From Symbiodinium natans (Eukaryota > Sar > Dinophyceae > Suessiales > Symbiodiniaceae): DNA of 64,000 nucleotides. The notes under the pieces were generated by a model, which was given only the letters and a program-made list of their open reading frames with translations, ran no database searches and was not told the origin of the DNA. The position numbers and the translations under genes are program-made. This document shows, piece after piece, positions 1 through 9,960 of this stretch. The stretch is taken from positions 162,001 through 226,000 of the forward strand of contig CAJNDS010002379.1 of assembly GCA_905221605.1 (NCBI GenBank), read 5' to 3'. The stretch's first letter is position 1. Every line of letters starts with the position of its first letter.

Positions 1-598
1 CCCTAAACCCTGAACCTTATAAACACTAAACTCTATAAACCCTCAACCCCAGCTCTACTTTGTAGGGTTGTGGGGTTTGGGGTCGGCATGTGGAGTGTTG
101 GCTTCGGTCTCGGTCTCTACCGGCCGGAAAAATGTGGGCAATCTCACCATACCCAAAACCCTATAAACCCTATGATCCGTATCAATCCTATACACCCTAT
201 CAAGCCTATGAAGCCTATGAAGCCTCTAAATCTTATAAACCGTCTAAACCTATAAACCGCATAAACCCTACAAACCCTACAAACGCTACAAACCCTACAA
301 ACCCTATGAACCCTATGAACCCTATGAACCTAAGCCGAATGAGGATCGTCTGTAAGTAGGTTAACTGCAGCCCGGCAGCGCGGCTGCTGGCAGAATTGAC
401 CAGATACCATCCTTCCAATTCTTCCGGCTCACTAGACCATACGCCTTTTTCGGGTTTCGTGGGGTGTCTGGGTGGGTTAGGCTCTTTGCTGGCTGTGTTT
501 GCTTTCTGGGGCTGCTAGGTTGCCTGGTAAGCTATGACCGAACTGGGGACCTTCGTACGTATCGCTGTAGCTCTTTCATGAGTTTGTAGGGGGGAAAT

Positions 599-750
599 GG
601 GGGGGGGGGGGGGGGGGGGGTTTAGGGTTTAGGGTTTAGGGTTTAGGGTTTAGGGTTTTAGGGTTTAGGGTAGGGTTTAGGGTTTAGGGTTTAGGGTTTA
701 GGGTTTAGGGTTTAGGGTTTAGGGTTTAGGGTTTAGGGTTTAGGGTTTAG
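599..750. repeat. G22 tract running into a TTTAGGG array
   Basis: 22 consecutive G (599-620) followed at once by about 18 TTTAGGG units with two slips. Everything left of this (1-598) is CCCTATAAA/CAAACCCTA-type degenerate repeat (to ~330) and then featureless sequence. Confidence 0.9.
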
Positions 751-886
751 CGCGGGTCTCATGGAAGGAGAAGGGGGATGGGTCTGGGCATGATTCGTCC
801 CCATGGGGAACAAACTCGGTCTTCTTATTCTGCACGGCGAAGGGGAACACAAACTAGGCCTCTCTCTCTCTGTCTGTCATTTTTGA

Positions 887-956
887 CCCTAAACCCTAAA
901 CCCTAAACCCTAAACCCTAAACCCTAAACCCTAAACCCTAAACCCTAAACCCTAAA
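887..956. repeat. CCCTAAA array
   Basis: Ten near-perfect heptamers in C-rich orientation, opposite to the array at 621-750. Confidence 0.9.
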
Positions 957-1318
957 CTTGTTCTTCTTCCTTCGTCTTCCGTTGCCTCTCTCGAGACGAG
1001 CAGACCGACACCAGCCGAAACCGTGTTGGGCATTACTTGAAGGCTCATGGGTCTCTACGAAGAGGGGCTAGGGTTTAGGGTAAGAAGGGCAGCTTCAGAT
1101 GTGACCCCAAGCCCAAACCCTTCGAGCAAGGCATGTGAACATCCTGCGTAAGACGACAACCTGGAGGACTAAACTTCTATAGGGTCCTTAAGGGCGTGGG
1201 CTCCATTGGGGGGCAGGTAGCAAGTGAACCTTGGGGAAGCTCAGGGCGCCTTCGGGAGTAGTGGGGAGTCTTCGGGGAACCTGGGGCTACGTAACCCGCT
1301 TGAACCGCACTCCCTTTA

Positions 1319-1429
1319 CCTTGGGGACGAAATGAACCTTAAAGTTGGGGTCATATACCCTATACTACTATAATGCCTAGCAAGGTATATGAACCCTAAA
1401 CCCTTTTAGGGCTCATTTCGTCCCCAAGG
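1319..1429. mobile_element. MITE-like element, family C copy 1 (111 bp)
   Basis: Terminal inverted repeats CCTTGGGGACGAAATGA and complement; flanked by TA on both sides. The interior contains CATATACC...GGTATATG, a second inverted repeat. A second copy of identical length is at 18976. Confidence 0.75.
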
Positions 1430-1572
1430 TAGGACCCCTAAAAAAGCCACAGGGGAGCTCAACCTTGAACACATAAAACCTCATACCCACGATGCCCGAC
1501 ACCGGGACTTGTGGCGGGGTTGAGGACGAAGGTGCCAAGCCAGATGATCGCAAAGCACCAAGCTTTCAGAAA

Positions 1573-1676
1573 ACCCTAAACCCTAAACCCTAAACCCTAA
1601 GCCCTAAACCCTAAGCCCTAAGCCCTAAGCCCTAAGCCCTAAGCCCTAAGCCCTAAACCCTAAACCCTAACCCTAG
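1573..1676. repeat. CCCTAAA/CCCTAAG mixed array
   Basis: Starts as CCCTAAA, changes to a homogeneous run of CCCTAAG (about 8 units), then returns to CCCTAAA. Confidence 0.85.
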
Positions 1677-1756
1677 AGCCACTTCCGAGCTGGGGATCCC
1701 GAATTGCAAGCCTGTGTACGTCCATACGGCTTTTAGGGTTTAGGGTGTCATATATG

Positions 1757-1882
1757 GGGGGTTTACAAAATCAGGGACGCTTAAATTTAGACCCCAAATA
1801 GCAGGATTCCGGGTTTAGGTTAGGGTCCAGGGTTTCCTTATAAATAAGGACCCCAATAAGGTACCCCGAATTTCGGAATAGA
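1757..1882. mobile_element. Family D repeat copy 1
   Basis: GGGGGTTTACAAAATCAGGG ... ATAAGGACCCCAATAAGGTA, CCCCGAATTTCGG. A second copy is at 20258-20356. No clean terminal inverted repeats were seen. Confidence 0.5.
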
Positions 1883-1898
1883 GGGTCTCAAGGGGAGC

Positions 1899-1960
1899 CT
1901 TGTCCACGTTGCTGTTCTTCTGCGCGATCTGGTCCTCCTTCGTGAGGCCAGGGGTAATGC
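1899..1960 (-). CDS. Exon with probable GC donor
   Basis: Minus strand: acceptor CCCTCTTTTTCATGCAG, then two phase nucleotides and 20 codons reading ITPGLTKEDQIAQKNSNVDK, then AAG/GCTCCC. The hydrophilic helical composition is convincing and the acceptor is textbook. GC (and GA) donors are common in dinoflagellate genes. A family-D repeat (1757-1882) sits directly downstream in the presumed intron. Confidence 0.5.
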
Positions 1961-2754
1961 CTGCATGAAAAAGAGGGGGTTTCATGGGGTTTGGTGGGCG
2001 GGTTTGATATGACCGGTATGCTGCGCACAGTCTGGTTGCCATAAAGGCAGACAATACCCACAGGTGATGGCCCTGCCCTATACCCTAAACCCTAAATGAA
2101 TCCTCAACCCTGAACCTAAACCCTGGACCCTAAACCCTAAACCCTAGACCCTGAACCCTAAAGCCTAAACCGTAAACCCTAAACGCGTTAAACAAACAAC
2201 AAAACTCCAAGCCCTAAGCCCAGAACCCTCAACCGCTGAATCTACAAACCCAGGAACCCTGGCGATCCGGGTTTAGGATTCAGGGTTTAGGGTGTAGGGT
2301 TTAGGGTTTAGGGTTTAGGCCAAAGGGTTATAACGGCCAAGCAATGCGCTTTGCAGTGCGTCTCCAGGTTGCTATACTCATACCCGGAGGGTTCATGTAC
2401 CTAACTAGGGAGTACGTGGGCCTTCAAGCGCCTCCTATACAGAGACTTTGGGGCCCAAGCCGATAATAATGAGGCACATGGACCCTTGGGGAGAAACCCT
2501 AAACTTTCCCGAAGACCCTAGAAGGCTTTAAGACCCTAACGATCTTCCACAAGCGTCTTGTGGAGTGTGTGCACGCTCTTGGCGAGGTTTTCTCTTCCAA
2601 CCACAGTTGTGGAGGTCTAGGGTCTTAGGATCATTGGGATCTTCGGATTTAGGATGTTGGGTTCAGCATCCTGCTAAGCCCAGTTAGCCCCAAGTCCTCA
2701 ACCTCAAAGACTCGAACCCTCAACCCCTAACAGCCGCCCCCCCTACACCCTAAC

Positions 2755-3011
2755 CCCTAAACCCTAAACCCTGAACCCTGAACCCGAAACCCTAAACCCT
2801 AAACCCTAAACCCTCAACCCTAAACCCTAAACCCTAAACCCTAAACCCTAAACCCTAACAGAGCATCGCGGGGACGGCCTACAAAGGCCGCAGCGTCGGC
2901 TTCGCTGGTCGAAGTGTGTGCCTCAAACTCGGCAGGTCTTCTAGGGTTTAGGGTTTAGGGTTTAGAGTTTAGGGTTTAGGGTTTAGGGTTTAGGGTTTAG
3001 GGTTTAGGGTC
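2755..3011. repeat. CCCTAAA array, 80-bp island, TTTAGGG array
   Basis: C-rich array 2755-2858, exon-like island 2862-2935, G-rich array 2943-3011: the recurring inverted layout of this window. Confidence 0.85.
2862..2935 (+). CDS. Exon-like island between inverted telomeric arrays
   Basis: CCCTAACAG acceptor and CTCGGCAG/GTCTTC donor bound 74 nt reading IAGTAYKGRSVGFAGRSVCL and KLG. A CCCTAAA array lies to the left (2755-2858) and a TTTAGGG array to the right (2943-3011). The opposite strand also has an open frame, so strand is moderately certain. Confidence 0.4.
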
Positions 3012-3267
3012 AGGGCTGAGGGTCTACTTGGAGGTTCATGGGTACTTATAGCACCTATTAGAAGCCTACTTATGAACCGACTGAGAGGACTTAGGGGACT
3101 TAGGCGGCTTGTCGGTGCAGCAATAATTGGGGTTAAAAAGTAACCTCCGAGTAGCATTTAGCCACCGCCCAAAGAAGCTCAATCCGAAGGAAATTCCGAA
3201 GTCTGAGCCAAAAAGCTAGACAGCTGTACTGCTAGGCCGGCACTGGCAGGGTCTGCAGAGTGCGGGG

Positions 3268-3478
3268 GCTTAGGGTTTAGGGGTTTAGGGGTTTAGGGGT
3301 TTAGGGGTTTAGGGGTTTAGGGGTTTAGGGGTTTAGGGGTTTAGGGGTTTCGGGGTTTAGGGGTTTAGGGGTTTAGGGGTTTAGGGGTTTAGGTAGGGAT
3401 TAGGGGTTTCGGGGTTTAGGGGCTTAGCAGTTTAGGGGTTTGGGGGTTTAGGGGTTTCGGGGTTTAGGGGTTTAGGGG
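3268..3478. repeat. TTTAGGGG octamer array
   Basis: About 25 units of GGGGTTTA with occasional GGGGTTTC; a homogenised 8-mer variant distinct from the canonical heptamer. Confidence 0.9.
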
Positions 3479-3571
3479 TACTCCAGTTGGCCGGGTTGGC
3501 AGAGTGCTTGGGGCAGGAAAGTGGTGACATCTTCGTGACATCACATCACCACCGTAGGCCTTAAACCATTT

Positions 3572-3690
3572 CTTGGTGTAGTCCAGTAACCTTATCATAG
3601 GCACCCTTTTTGAGGTTGATTATTTTATACGGAAACTCAGAACCCTCCCCCCAAAAAAAACAAGGCAAAAGAATATCACTGGGCCACCAG
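3572..3690. mobile_element. Family H, diverged copy
   Basis: CTTGGTGTAGTCCAGTAACC ... ATCACTGGGCCACCAGG with GGCACCCTTTTTGAGGTTGA inside. The two overlapping 97-100-residue ORFs here are by-products of this repeat. Confidence 0.55.
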
Positions 3691-4452
3691 GATATATTCT
3701 TTTCACCCTTCATTGGAATTAGCTGGGCCCCTTTCACGGAGACCTTCGATAAGGACTTTCCTACATTGGGGTTTTCAAGGCCCTTTGAGCTTTCCATCTC
3801 CATAGTCGCTTGCAACCCCAGGAGGCGACAGCTATGGAACAGAAGGCCTGGCAAGCGGGGCTACAGCAGGGACGTGGAGGATGGCACCCTAAACCCTAAC
3901 CCTAAACCCTAAACCCTAACCCTAAACCCTAAACCCAAAGACCTGAACCCTAAACCTACTCATTTAGTGTCTAGGGCTTTGTGGCTCAGGGTGATCTGAC
4001 AGGGTCGAACATCTGAGGCTGCCAGCGCATCGGGCCTGCACTCCGTGCAAGCGTCCGGCAAGATTCGCCTGCGCGTAGGGTTTAGGATTTAGGATTTAGG
4101 GTTTCGGGTTAGGGTTCACAGTATCCTGACCTCGAAGCAGATGCGCAATGTCATGAAACTGTCAAAGCACTCTGCCTTTGGACGACTCGCGCAGCATGCG
4201 GGCGCTTCGGAAAAAAAACGATGAGACCCCACGCTGTTCGCGTGGTTCTTCCAAAGCACGCTGTTCGCGTGATTTTTCCGAGCATGCTGCCATGTCCTGG
4301 CAGCCCTGCAGGCGTCTTGTCTTCGGCAAGACGGCGGAAAAGCGAGCCTCACAGTTCTGCGGAAGGCTGGCTGCGCAGCCCGAAAATCGGAGAGAAAACC
4401 AACATCAAATCACAACGAGGGATTGGAGGTTTGGACTTTTCACCCTTAATTA

Positions 4453-5613
4453 CTACTCCCTGTCGACATGGCCCCGCGGCTTCCCGACTTGAACGGCCCC
4501 TCCAAAGCCGGGCTGAGGAGGCAGCGGAGGCATGGAAGGTCTGGGAGCTGGAGGGCCCAAGCCTGGCGGCAAAGCTGGGGCGTCCTGCGCGCCATACTGG
4601 GGAGCCGTGGGCTGCGACGGGGCCATGGCCGGTGGCAGCTGCAAGCCGGGTGGGAAGACAGGGCCGGTTGGTGCTGCAGGCGCGGGGGGCGTTGAGGCGG
4701 GAGGTCCCTGGCCATGTGTGTCTGCTGCTGCATGTGTAAGTGCTTGGCGACATTCCTGCACTGCATGGAGGTGGCGAGCAAGGTCCAAGTGAATGAGAGA
4801 GTAAGCGGCTTTGGCCACGCCGAAGACGGCAAGCGCCAACTTTCCATAAAAGAAAGATATAGACAGTAACTCACTCAAAGCTTCTGTGCTGACTACCCAC
4901 ACAGCGTAAGCTTGCAGGAGGAAGGTCAGCGGAACCTCGACGGACTTCTCCGTCAGCACAATGGCAAGAAAATCGTCGGTCGGCCATCCATGGCGGCTGG
5001 ACTCTGTGAAGGCACAGTACCAGGAGCCAAGATCTCCACGCCTTCTCATCCGTCGCGTTTCGGCCCAAAGGGACACCAGAAAGATGCCCAGTTGCAATGC
5101 GAACAGCACGTACATCTCCCCCTGCAGAAACTGCCAGCCGGCAAGGCCATCTGAGACGAAGTCTGCTGCAAATAAGAGCATCTCTAGATGCAACATTATG
5201 CGCTCCTTTGCAGTCGGATTGATTCGCTTGGACTTCATTTTCCTAGTGACCTCCTCAGAAAGGCGGGAGATGCGCTCCTGGAGCGCATGGTCTGCGCAGG
5301 CGGCTCCGGAGTAATGACTTGCGCAACAGACGCTTCCAGTCAACATGTACCACCCACAGCTGAAGAGGAGAAATCCGCCAAGTCCGAAGAGAGGTGCTAG
5401 TCCCAAGAAGAGCTCGAGGAAGAAGAAGAAGCGAGGTCCTGCTGAGGCTGTAATGTGGTGGCCAAGGCCACAAATGGGGGGGCCAAGAATGGCCAAACCC
5501 AACAAAGCGGAGATGACGATGAACACCCTCGCGGGCCGCTGGCGCTCGGCCAGCCCGAAGGCCGAGTAGTCCTGCGGGAAGATCACGTACAGCGGCAGCA
5601 GCCTCGGCCTGAG
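4453..5613 (-). CDS. Exon 2 of multi-pass membrane protein gene (C-terminal ~386 residues)
   Basis: Long minus-strand open frame ending at a stop at 4453-4455. The first in-frame codon after the upstream stop is CTC at 5613, directly behind ATAG at 5614-5617, so I place a splice acceptor there; the apparent start at 5586 is GTG and needs no initiation role. With exon 1 (5833-6207) the phase is 0/0 and the product is about 511 residues. In joint numbering I see hydrophobic segments near 155-178, 186-214, 280-308, 338-365 and 376-399, a charged helical stretch (~236-256, ISRLSEEVTRKMKSKR) and a Pro-rich tail from about 425 to 500 with PPGL and PAPRPSMPPLPP motifs. The motif ADFVSDGLAGWQF lies just before a membrane segment and loosely recalls XK-related scramblase-like proteins; this is a weak guess and I do not assign a function. 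All four other-strand and shifted frames are less hydrophobic and lower in coding character. Confidence 0.75.
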   Translation of the reverse strand, partial: LRPRLLPLYVIFPQDYSAFGLAERQRPARVFIVISALLGLAILGPPICGLGHHITASAGPRFFFFLELFLGLAPLFGLGGFLLFSCGWYMLTGSVCCASHYSGAACADHALQERISRLSEEVTRKMKSKRINPTAKERIMLHLEMLLFAADFVSDGLAGWQFLQGEMYVLFALQLGIFLVSLWAETRRMRRRGDLGSWYCAFTESSRHGWPTDDFLAIVLTEKSVEVPLTFLLQAYAVWVVSTEALSELLSISFFYGKLALAVFGVAKAAYSLIHLDLARHLHAVQECRQALTHAAADTHGQGPPASTPPAPAAPTGPVFPPGLQLPPAMAPSQPTAPQYGAQDAPALPPGLGPPAPRPSMPPLPPQPGFGGAVQVGKPRGHVDRE

Positions 5614-5832
5614 CTATGTCAAAGCCGAAAACCCTCATGGCGCGACTAAACCCTTAACCCTAAACCCTAAACCCTAAGCCCCAAACCCTAAACCCTAAAC
5701 CCTAAACCCCAAACCCTAAACAGGTCTACCAGACCGTAGTGAAACTAAGGTTCAGGGTTACTCTGGCTTAGTGAGATGCTCTGGTTGGTGTTGCAGAGGC
5801 GCCTGGCATCATCCACTGCGCAGGCACGCGAC
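5614..5832 (-). other. Intron carrying a telomere-repeat array (219 bp)
   Basis: Defined by GTCGCG donor and TTTGACATAG acceptor on the minus strand, joining two open exons in the same phase. Plus-strand positions 5645-5722 inside it are CCCTAAA repeats with CCCCAAA and CCCTAAG variants; on the coding strand they read as TTTAGGG units. This is the clearest case in the window where an interstitial telomere tract lies inside a gene. Borders are inferred from sequence only. Confidence 0.6.
5645..5722. repeat. Intronic CCCTAAA array
   Basis: CCCTAAA with CCCCAAA and CCCTAAG variants inside the 5614-5832 intron. Confidence 0.85.
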
Positions 5833-6207
5833 CTGTGGAAGGCCACGGCGGACATGAAACCAACCGTGAGCGCATATAGTCCTTGCAACTGCGAAGCTCA
5901 GGGATGATTGGGCGATTGGGAAGGCAAAGTCACACATGCGTGCTTCCAAAAAATTGCTAACTCCCTGGGAGGCTCCAGCTCCAAGCACACTCGCATCCCA
6001 TCCGACGCCGACTCTCTTCACATGCATGAAAGCTTCGGGGAGAATAATAAACCAATACATGGTGAAAAAGCCGATGCAGACCCACGTGGCGACATATCCC
6101 AGAGTCCAGAACCACACCATCCAGGATGTGACCGGCTGCTCCTTCGCGAGGATCTGCTGCGTGGCTTTCAGCCTTCCCGCGAGCTCGAAGGAGGGCGACG
6201 GCGCCAT
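5833..6207 (-). CDS. Exon 1 of the same membrane protein gene (N-terminal 125 residues)
   Basis: Begins at an ATG (6205-6207) and encodes MAPSPSFELAGRLKATQQIL followed by a strongly hydrophobic stretch at residues ~29-58 rich in Trp and Phe, then an amphipathic region ending RRGLPQ. The exon is closed at CAG/GTCGCG (donor GT at 5832-5831), in phase 0, matching the acceptor at 5614. Reading through the donor gives only seven more residues before a stop, which supports splicing. Immediately upstream on the minus strand is unique sequence for about 100 bp and then telomere-like repeats near 6310-6370, so the promoter region is compact. No TATA box was recognised, which is usual in dinoflagellates. 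Confidence 0.7.
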
Positions 6208-6434
6208 GGCCCTTCAGCACCAGGGTGCTCTTTGGGCCCAGAGGTCCTACTTTTTGGGGCCTGGCGACAGAAAATATTTTGCCGTACCCACACTCTTGTG
6301 CCTAAACGCTTACTCGCCTAACCCTAAACTGTGAAACTTAACCCTAAACCCTACGCTCTAAACCCTAAAACCGACAATCCAAACGACCCAAACCATGCCC
6401 CTCATGTTCATGACCTGATGGCTGTTGGAGCCAG

Positions 6435-6480
6435 GGCCACCTTCGGCAGCTACACTTTTCACATCTCGGGCACGGCCCAG
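6435..6480 (+). CDS. Exon-like segment
   Basis: Acceptor GAGCCAG and donor GCCCAG/GTGATA. The frame reads ATFGSYTFHISGTAQ, beta-strand-like, and is open from about 6398 to a stop at 6507, so borders may differ. It is upstream of, and divergent from, the membrane-protein gene (5833-6207). Confidence 0.4.
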
Positions 6481-6809
6481 GTGATATTCAGAGCTCCTCC
6501 AGCCCAGTGAGGCTTTCAACGGTTTAGGGTTTAGGGTGAAGGTTTAGGGTTTAGGGCTTAGGGTTTAGGGTTTAGGGTTTGGGGTTCAGGGTTTAAGGGT
6601 TTAAGGGTTCAGGGTCTAGGGTTTCGGCCATCTAGATTCCGAAATCCATAAGCTCGAAGTGGCCCAGGTGTCAACCAACCCTGCAGACGCTACACTCCAG
6701 GCTCCAAAACGCCTCGAACCTAAGCGTTGCAATTGGAACCAAGCCCTGAACCCTAAACCCTAAACCCTAAACCCTAAACCCTAAACCCTAAACCCTAAGC
6801 CCTAACCCT

Positions 6810-8180
6810 TTGCTGTGTCTCGTACAAGGTTGGGATTGTACGAACCTGAACCCCATCGGCCGTCTGAAGCCCTGAGCCCTTGTTTATCTGGCCAAGGGCC
6901 CCTCATCAGGGGCTTTAGGGCTGCGCCGCGGTGGTGGAAACAAGTCGTCAACTCCACGCACCTTGGGGGTGCCCAAGTGTGCAGCTTAGGTGCCCGGAAC
7001 GGCCATAAGACACTATCTAGCTCTCATCATGAAAATCCTTCAGCAACTTCCCGAAACAAAGGAGCATCAACACACGAAGAGATGCACGCAGGAAGGAAGG
7101 AGAATGCAAAGAAGTGACCATCGAAGACCCGGGCCAACTGAGAAAAACAAAAAAAAACGACACAAAGACTGACATACCCTGCCCTTGACATAAAGGGCTT
7201 GGCCAATTGCGTATAAAGCGGCCGCAAGACCCTGACATTGACATCACTCAGCCCTAAACCCCAAACCCGAAGCTCGTCTGGATCTCCCAGAAATTCGCCC
7301 GCCATCGAGCCCGCCTGCAGCCGCACACCATGGCTCGCAGGCCTGGCACGCCGACCCACTCTCAGAACTGAAACCTGCACCCTAAACCCTGAACACCCTG
7401 ACCCGAAACCTGCACCCAAACCCTAAACCCTAAACCCTAAACCCGAAACCCGAAACCCTAAACCCTAAACCCTAAGCCCTGCACCCGAAACCCTGAACTC
7501 CCTGAAGCCCCTACACCCGAAGCACAAAGCAAGCCCTCAGCTTCTGCCCTTACTTTCGTTGTAGCTCGAGGCTAGTGCACCACAGGGACGTCAGGTTGCT
7601 TTTCTTGGAAGAGAATAGATAGGCACCTATGAAACGTCGACATGGGACCCTCGAAGGGATCTAGTTCTAGAGCACCTACTCCCGAGTAGTCCCTACTAAG
7701 AACCAGTAAGTTGCACAAGGCGAGCAACAAACAAGATAGTTTTTGTTTGAACTCGAATGAGCCCTTAAACGAGTCCGTTTTTAAAGACTGTAACCATAAG
7801 GGAACATCAGGGGCTGGCTGGGACATGCTTCAGGCCCTCCAAAGGTTATCCAGGGTAATAGGCACATAAGAAACTCAAAGCAGCCAGGGCAAGGGGGGGG
7901 ATACTTGAAACCTTAGTCCAGAGATTCAGGTAGAAAGATGTTAAGCCCCTGAGCGAATGAGATCTTGAGACTGGACCTGAGGCCCCGCCAGTATGAGAAC
8001 TTCGTCAAACTGGGTGATACCACAAGACACGACTAAAACAAAACAATCAGGGGTTAGGCTCTGCAAAAATCATGTGTTCACAACATGCCGGCGTGCGTAT
8101 ACGAAACAAGACAACTGTAAAAACCATCATACGCGACTCAATTTTATGGGGTTGCACGTCCTAAACAAAAGGACTATGAT
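6810..8180. other. Long stretch without a supported gene
   Basis: Apart from a CCCTAAA/CCCGAAA tract at 7415-7480 I see no array, hairpin or convincing exon. Short ORFs here (for example 7572-7826 minus) have ordinary composition but no splice support. Confidence 0.5.
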
Positions 8181-8525
8181 TTCAACTGAGCATCCTACAC
8201 AGCAATGAACAAATGCTTGCTTTCTTCCTCCCCAGTGCACTCCCTCTCTCTTTCCCTCCTTCACCCAGTCTCACTTTCTTTCTTTGGGGCTTTAAGCAAT
8301 CTCTCTCCCTCTCTCTCTCTCTCCCTTCCCCACCCACTCTGTCCCAGCCTCTGACAAAGCTAGCATGAACCCCAGACCGCAAACCCTCAAAACAAAACAA
8401 AACCTTTGAACCCAAATCCCATCCCCATGAAAAAACAGAATTGACAACACCTGCCAGCACGACCGAGCGCACAGCTGTAAAGCCTGTGGCCAGGGCTTCG
8501 ATTGTCCGGCGTTAAAGGGTGAAGA

Positions 8526-8633
8526 TTGGGATGCCCCGCCCCCCCCCCATACTAACAGTCCTTAATAGGGATTAGAGTAGGGGCACTATATTCCATATTC
8601 CCTAGGACTGTTAGTATAAGGGCGAACATCCCA
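8526..8633. mobile_element. MITE-like element, family A
   Basis: Ends TTGGGATG... and ...AACATCCCAA with inner inverted repeats ACTAACAGTCCTTAATAGGG / GGACTGTTAGTATAAGG. A C tract interrupts the left arm. Prototype of a family with about nine copies here. Confidence 0.7.
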
Positions 8634-8952
8634 AGGTAAAGAGCTTTGGATGGAGCTGAGGTCTACCTAGATAAGCCTCACCAGGAGACATGGGCTATTT
8701 TTACATAATTGACTCTAAAAGTAGGCAGGATGTAAACCCGCAAGGACCATCTGTTTATTGCAAGTTCGTATTTTGGGGGGTTTGACTTGCATACCCCAAG
8801 CCCTATAACTCTAAACCAATAGAGGGAAAGCAAAAAAGCAAAGCCCTACACCCGAAACCCCAGACCCTACGCCCTGAACCCCAAACCGAGAGCCGTAGAC
8901 CCTAAACCCCTAAATCCGAAACCAAGACAAAGAAACAAACAAGCGAAGCCCT

Positions 8953-9068
8953 CTTGGTAGCCCACTAATCATCTTGATAATGCGGGCACCCTTTTTGGGG
9001 TTGGTTATGTCATAATAACGGAACTTTGAACCAAAAAAACAAGGTAAAGGGACCACTGGGCTACCAAG
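8953..9068. mobile_element. Family H inverted-repeat element
   Basis: CTTGGTAGCCCACTAATC ... ACTGGGCTACCAAG; interior GGCACCCTTTTTGGGGTTGG. Relatives at 3572-3690 and, truncated, at 35738-35829. Confidence 0.6.
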
Positions 9069-9168
9069 CCCTCAAGGGTGACTGGCGCGAAATAGCTTGG
9101 CAGCGCTGACTTTTCTTTCAAGGAGTCCCACAATTCCTAAAGGGAGCAAGCCCCCGGGAAGGAGCCTG

Positions 9169-9258
9169 CAGGGGCCCTGCCCGACGCAGCATCGCCGCCG
9201 CCATGTTGTCAGCTTTGTATAGAATATGGTCGTTTGCTAACGAGGACCCTGAATCCTA
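9169..9258 (+). CDS. Exon-like open segment
   Basis: After GAGCCTGCAG the plus frame reads GPARRSIAAAMLSALYRIWS and FANEDPE to a stop near 9258, a basic amphipathic helix. No clear donor. Lies just right of a family-H element (8953-9068). Low support beyond composition. Confidence 0.3.
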
Positions 9259-9491
9259 AACCCGGGTCTCTTAGAGCTCTGAGGGATAGGGCCCATTGCT
9301 TGAGGAAACAATTCAAGGGACGTTGCTAGCCCTACTGCATACCTAGCAGGCGATGCCTACCTATGAACTTTGAGGGCTCCTTCAGTGAACCCGAAAACCT
9401 CAAACCGCCTAAGCCTGACGGACCCTCATCTTTGCATAGTTCTGCTGCCTGGAGATTGAAAACTTCCGAGCCGGACGGAAGTTTAGCGCTT

Positions 9492-9641
9492 ATACTTGGA
9501 GGTTCATGGTACTTATTAACCAATTATATATGTACTTATATCTGTTCTTGTATAACCATATTGGGGCACTTAAGGGGCTGACAAGTGGGTTACAAGTACA
9601 GTTATAATTTGTTCATAAGTACCATGAACCCCCCAAGTGTA
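9492..9641. mobile_element. Family F inverted-repeat element (150 bp)
   Basis: TACTTGGAGGTTCATGGTAC ... GTACCATGAACCCCCCAAGT; inner arm TTGTA...TACAA. Partial relatives at about 3025-3145, 50329-50400 and 53193-53320. Confidence 0.65.
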
Positions 9642-9885
9642 GATCGCCGGCTCCTGAGCCGTTTGCTTGTTTGTCCCTAGTTGATAGGGCTTCGGGAACT
9701 CTGAGAACTCAATCCCGGACTCCGCACTCCACGCAGTGGTGCTAGGACCGCCATACTGGGATTTTGGGGTTTACGGACTTCTTCGGCTGCGCTGACGGGG
9801 TTGCCTTTGGTCAGTGTTGGGGCCTGAGGGTTTCTATGGGCTCCGAAAGTACGGCATCATGTCAGCCAAGCTCGAAACCTCAAAA

Positions 9886-9960
9886 TTCCCCCTTATTCTA
9901 CCAGTCCTTAATAGGGATTATAGTGCCCCTCCATTATAATCCCTATGAGAGACTGTGGGC
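9886..9960. mobile_element. Family A, partial copy
   Basis: Core only: TCCCCCTTATTCTACCAGTCC, AATAGGGATTATAGTGCCCC, AATCCCTATGAGAGACTGT. Outer termini eroded. Confidence 0.5.

Noticed and set aside
1-60. A true chromosome end at the window start
   Set aside because: The repeats at the start are degenerate and arrays of both orientations occur throughout, so nothing marks position 1 as a terminus.
70-418. ORFs with MKPMKP, NPTNPTN and GFVGFV repeats
   Set aside because: They are translations of degenerate telomere-like repeats (CCCTATGAA, CCCTACAAA); no coding character.
3561-3912. 97- and 100-residue overlapping ORFs
   Set aside because: They coincide with a family H inverted-repeat element and lack independent coding support.
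4227-4285. Two ~27-bp repeats around GTTCGCGTG as a CRISPR or operator
   Set aside because: Only two imperfect units, no spacers, eukaryotic setting; a simple tandem duplication.
4178-5649. Plus-strand ORFs opposite the membrane-protein gene
   Set aside because: Shadows of the minus-strand frame, with skewed Arg/Gly/Ser composition and no hydrophobic pattern.
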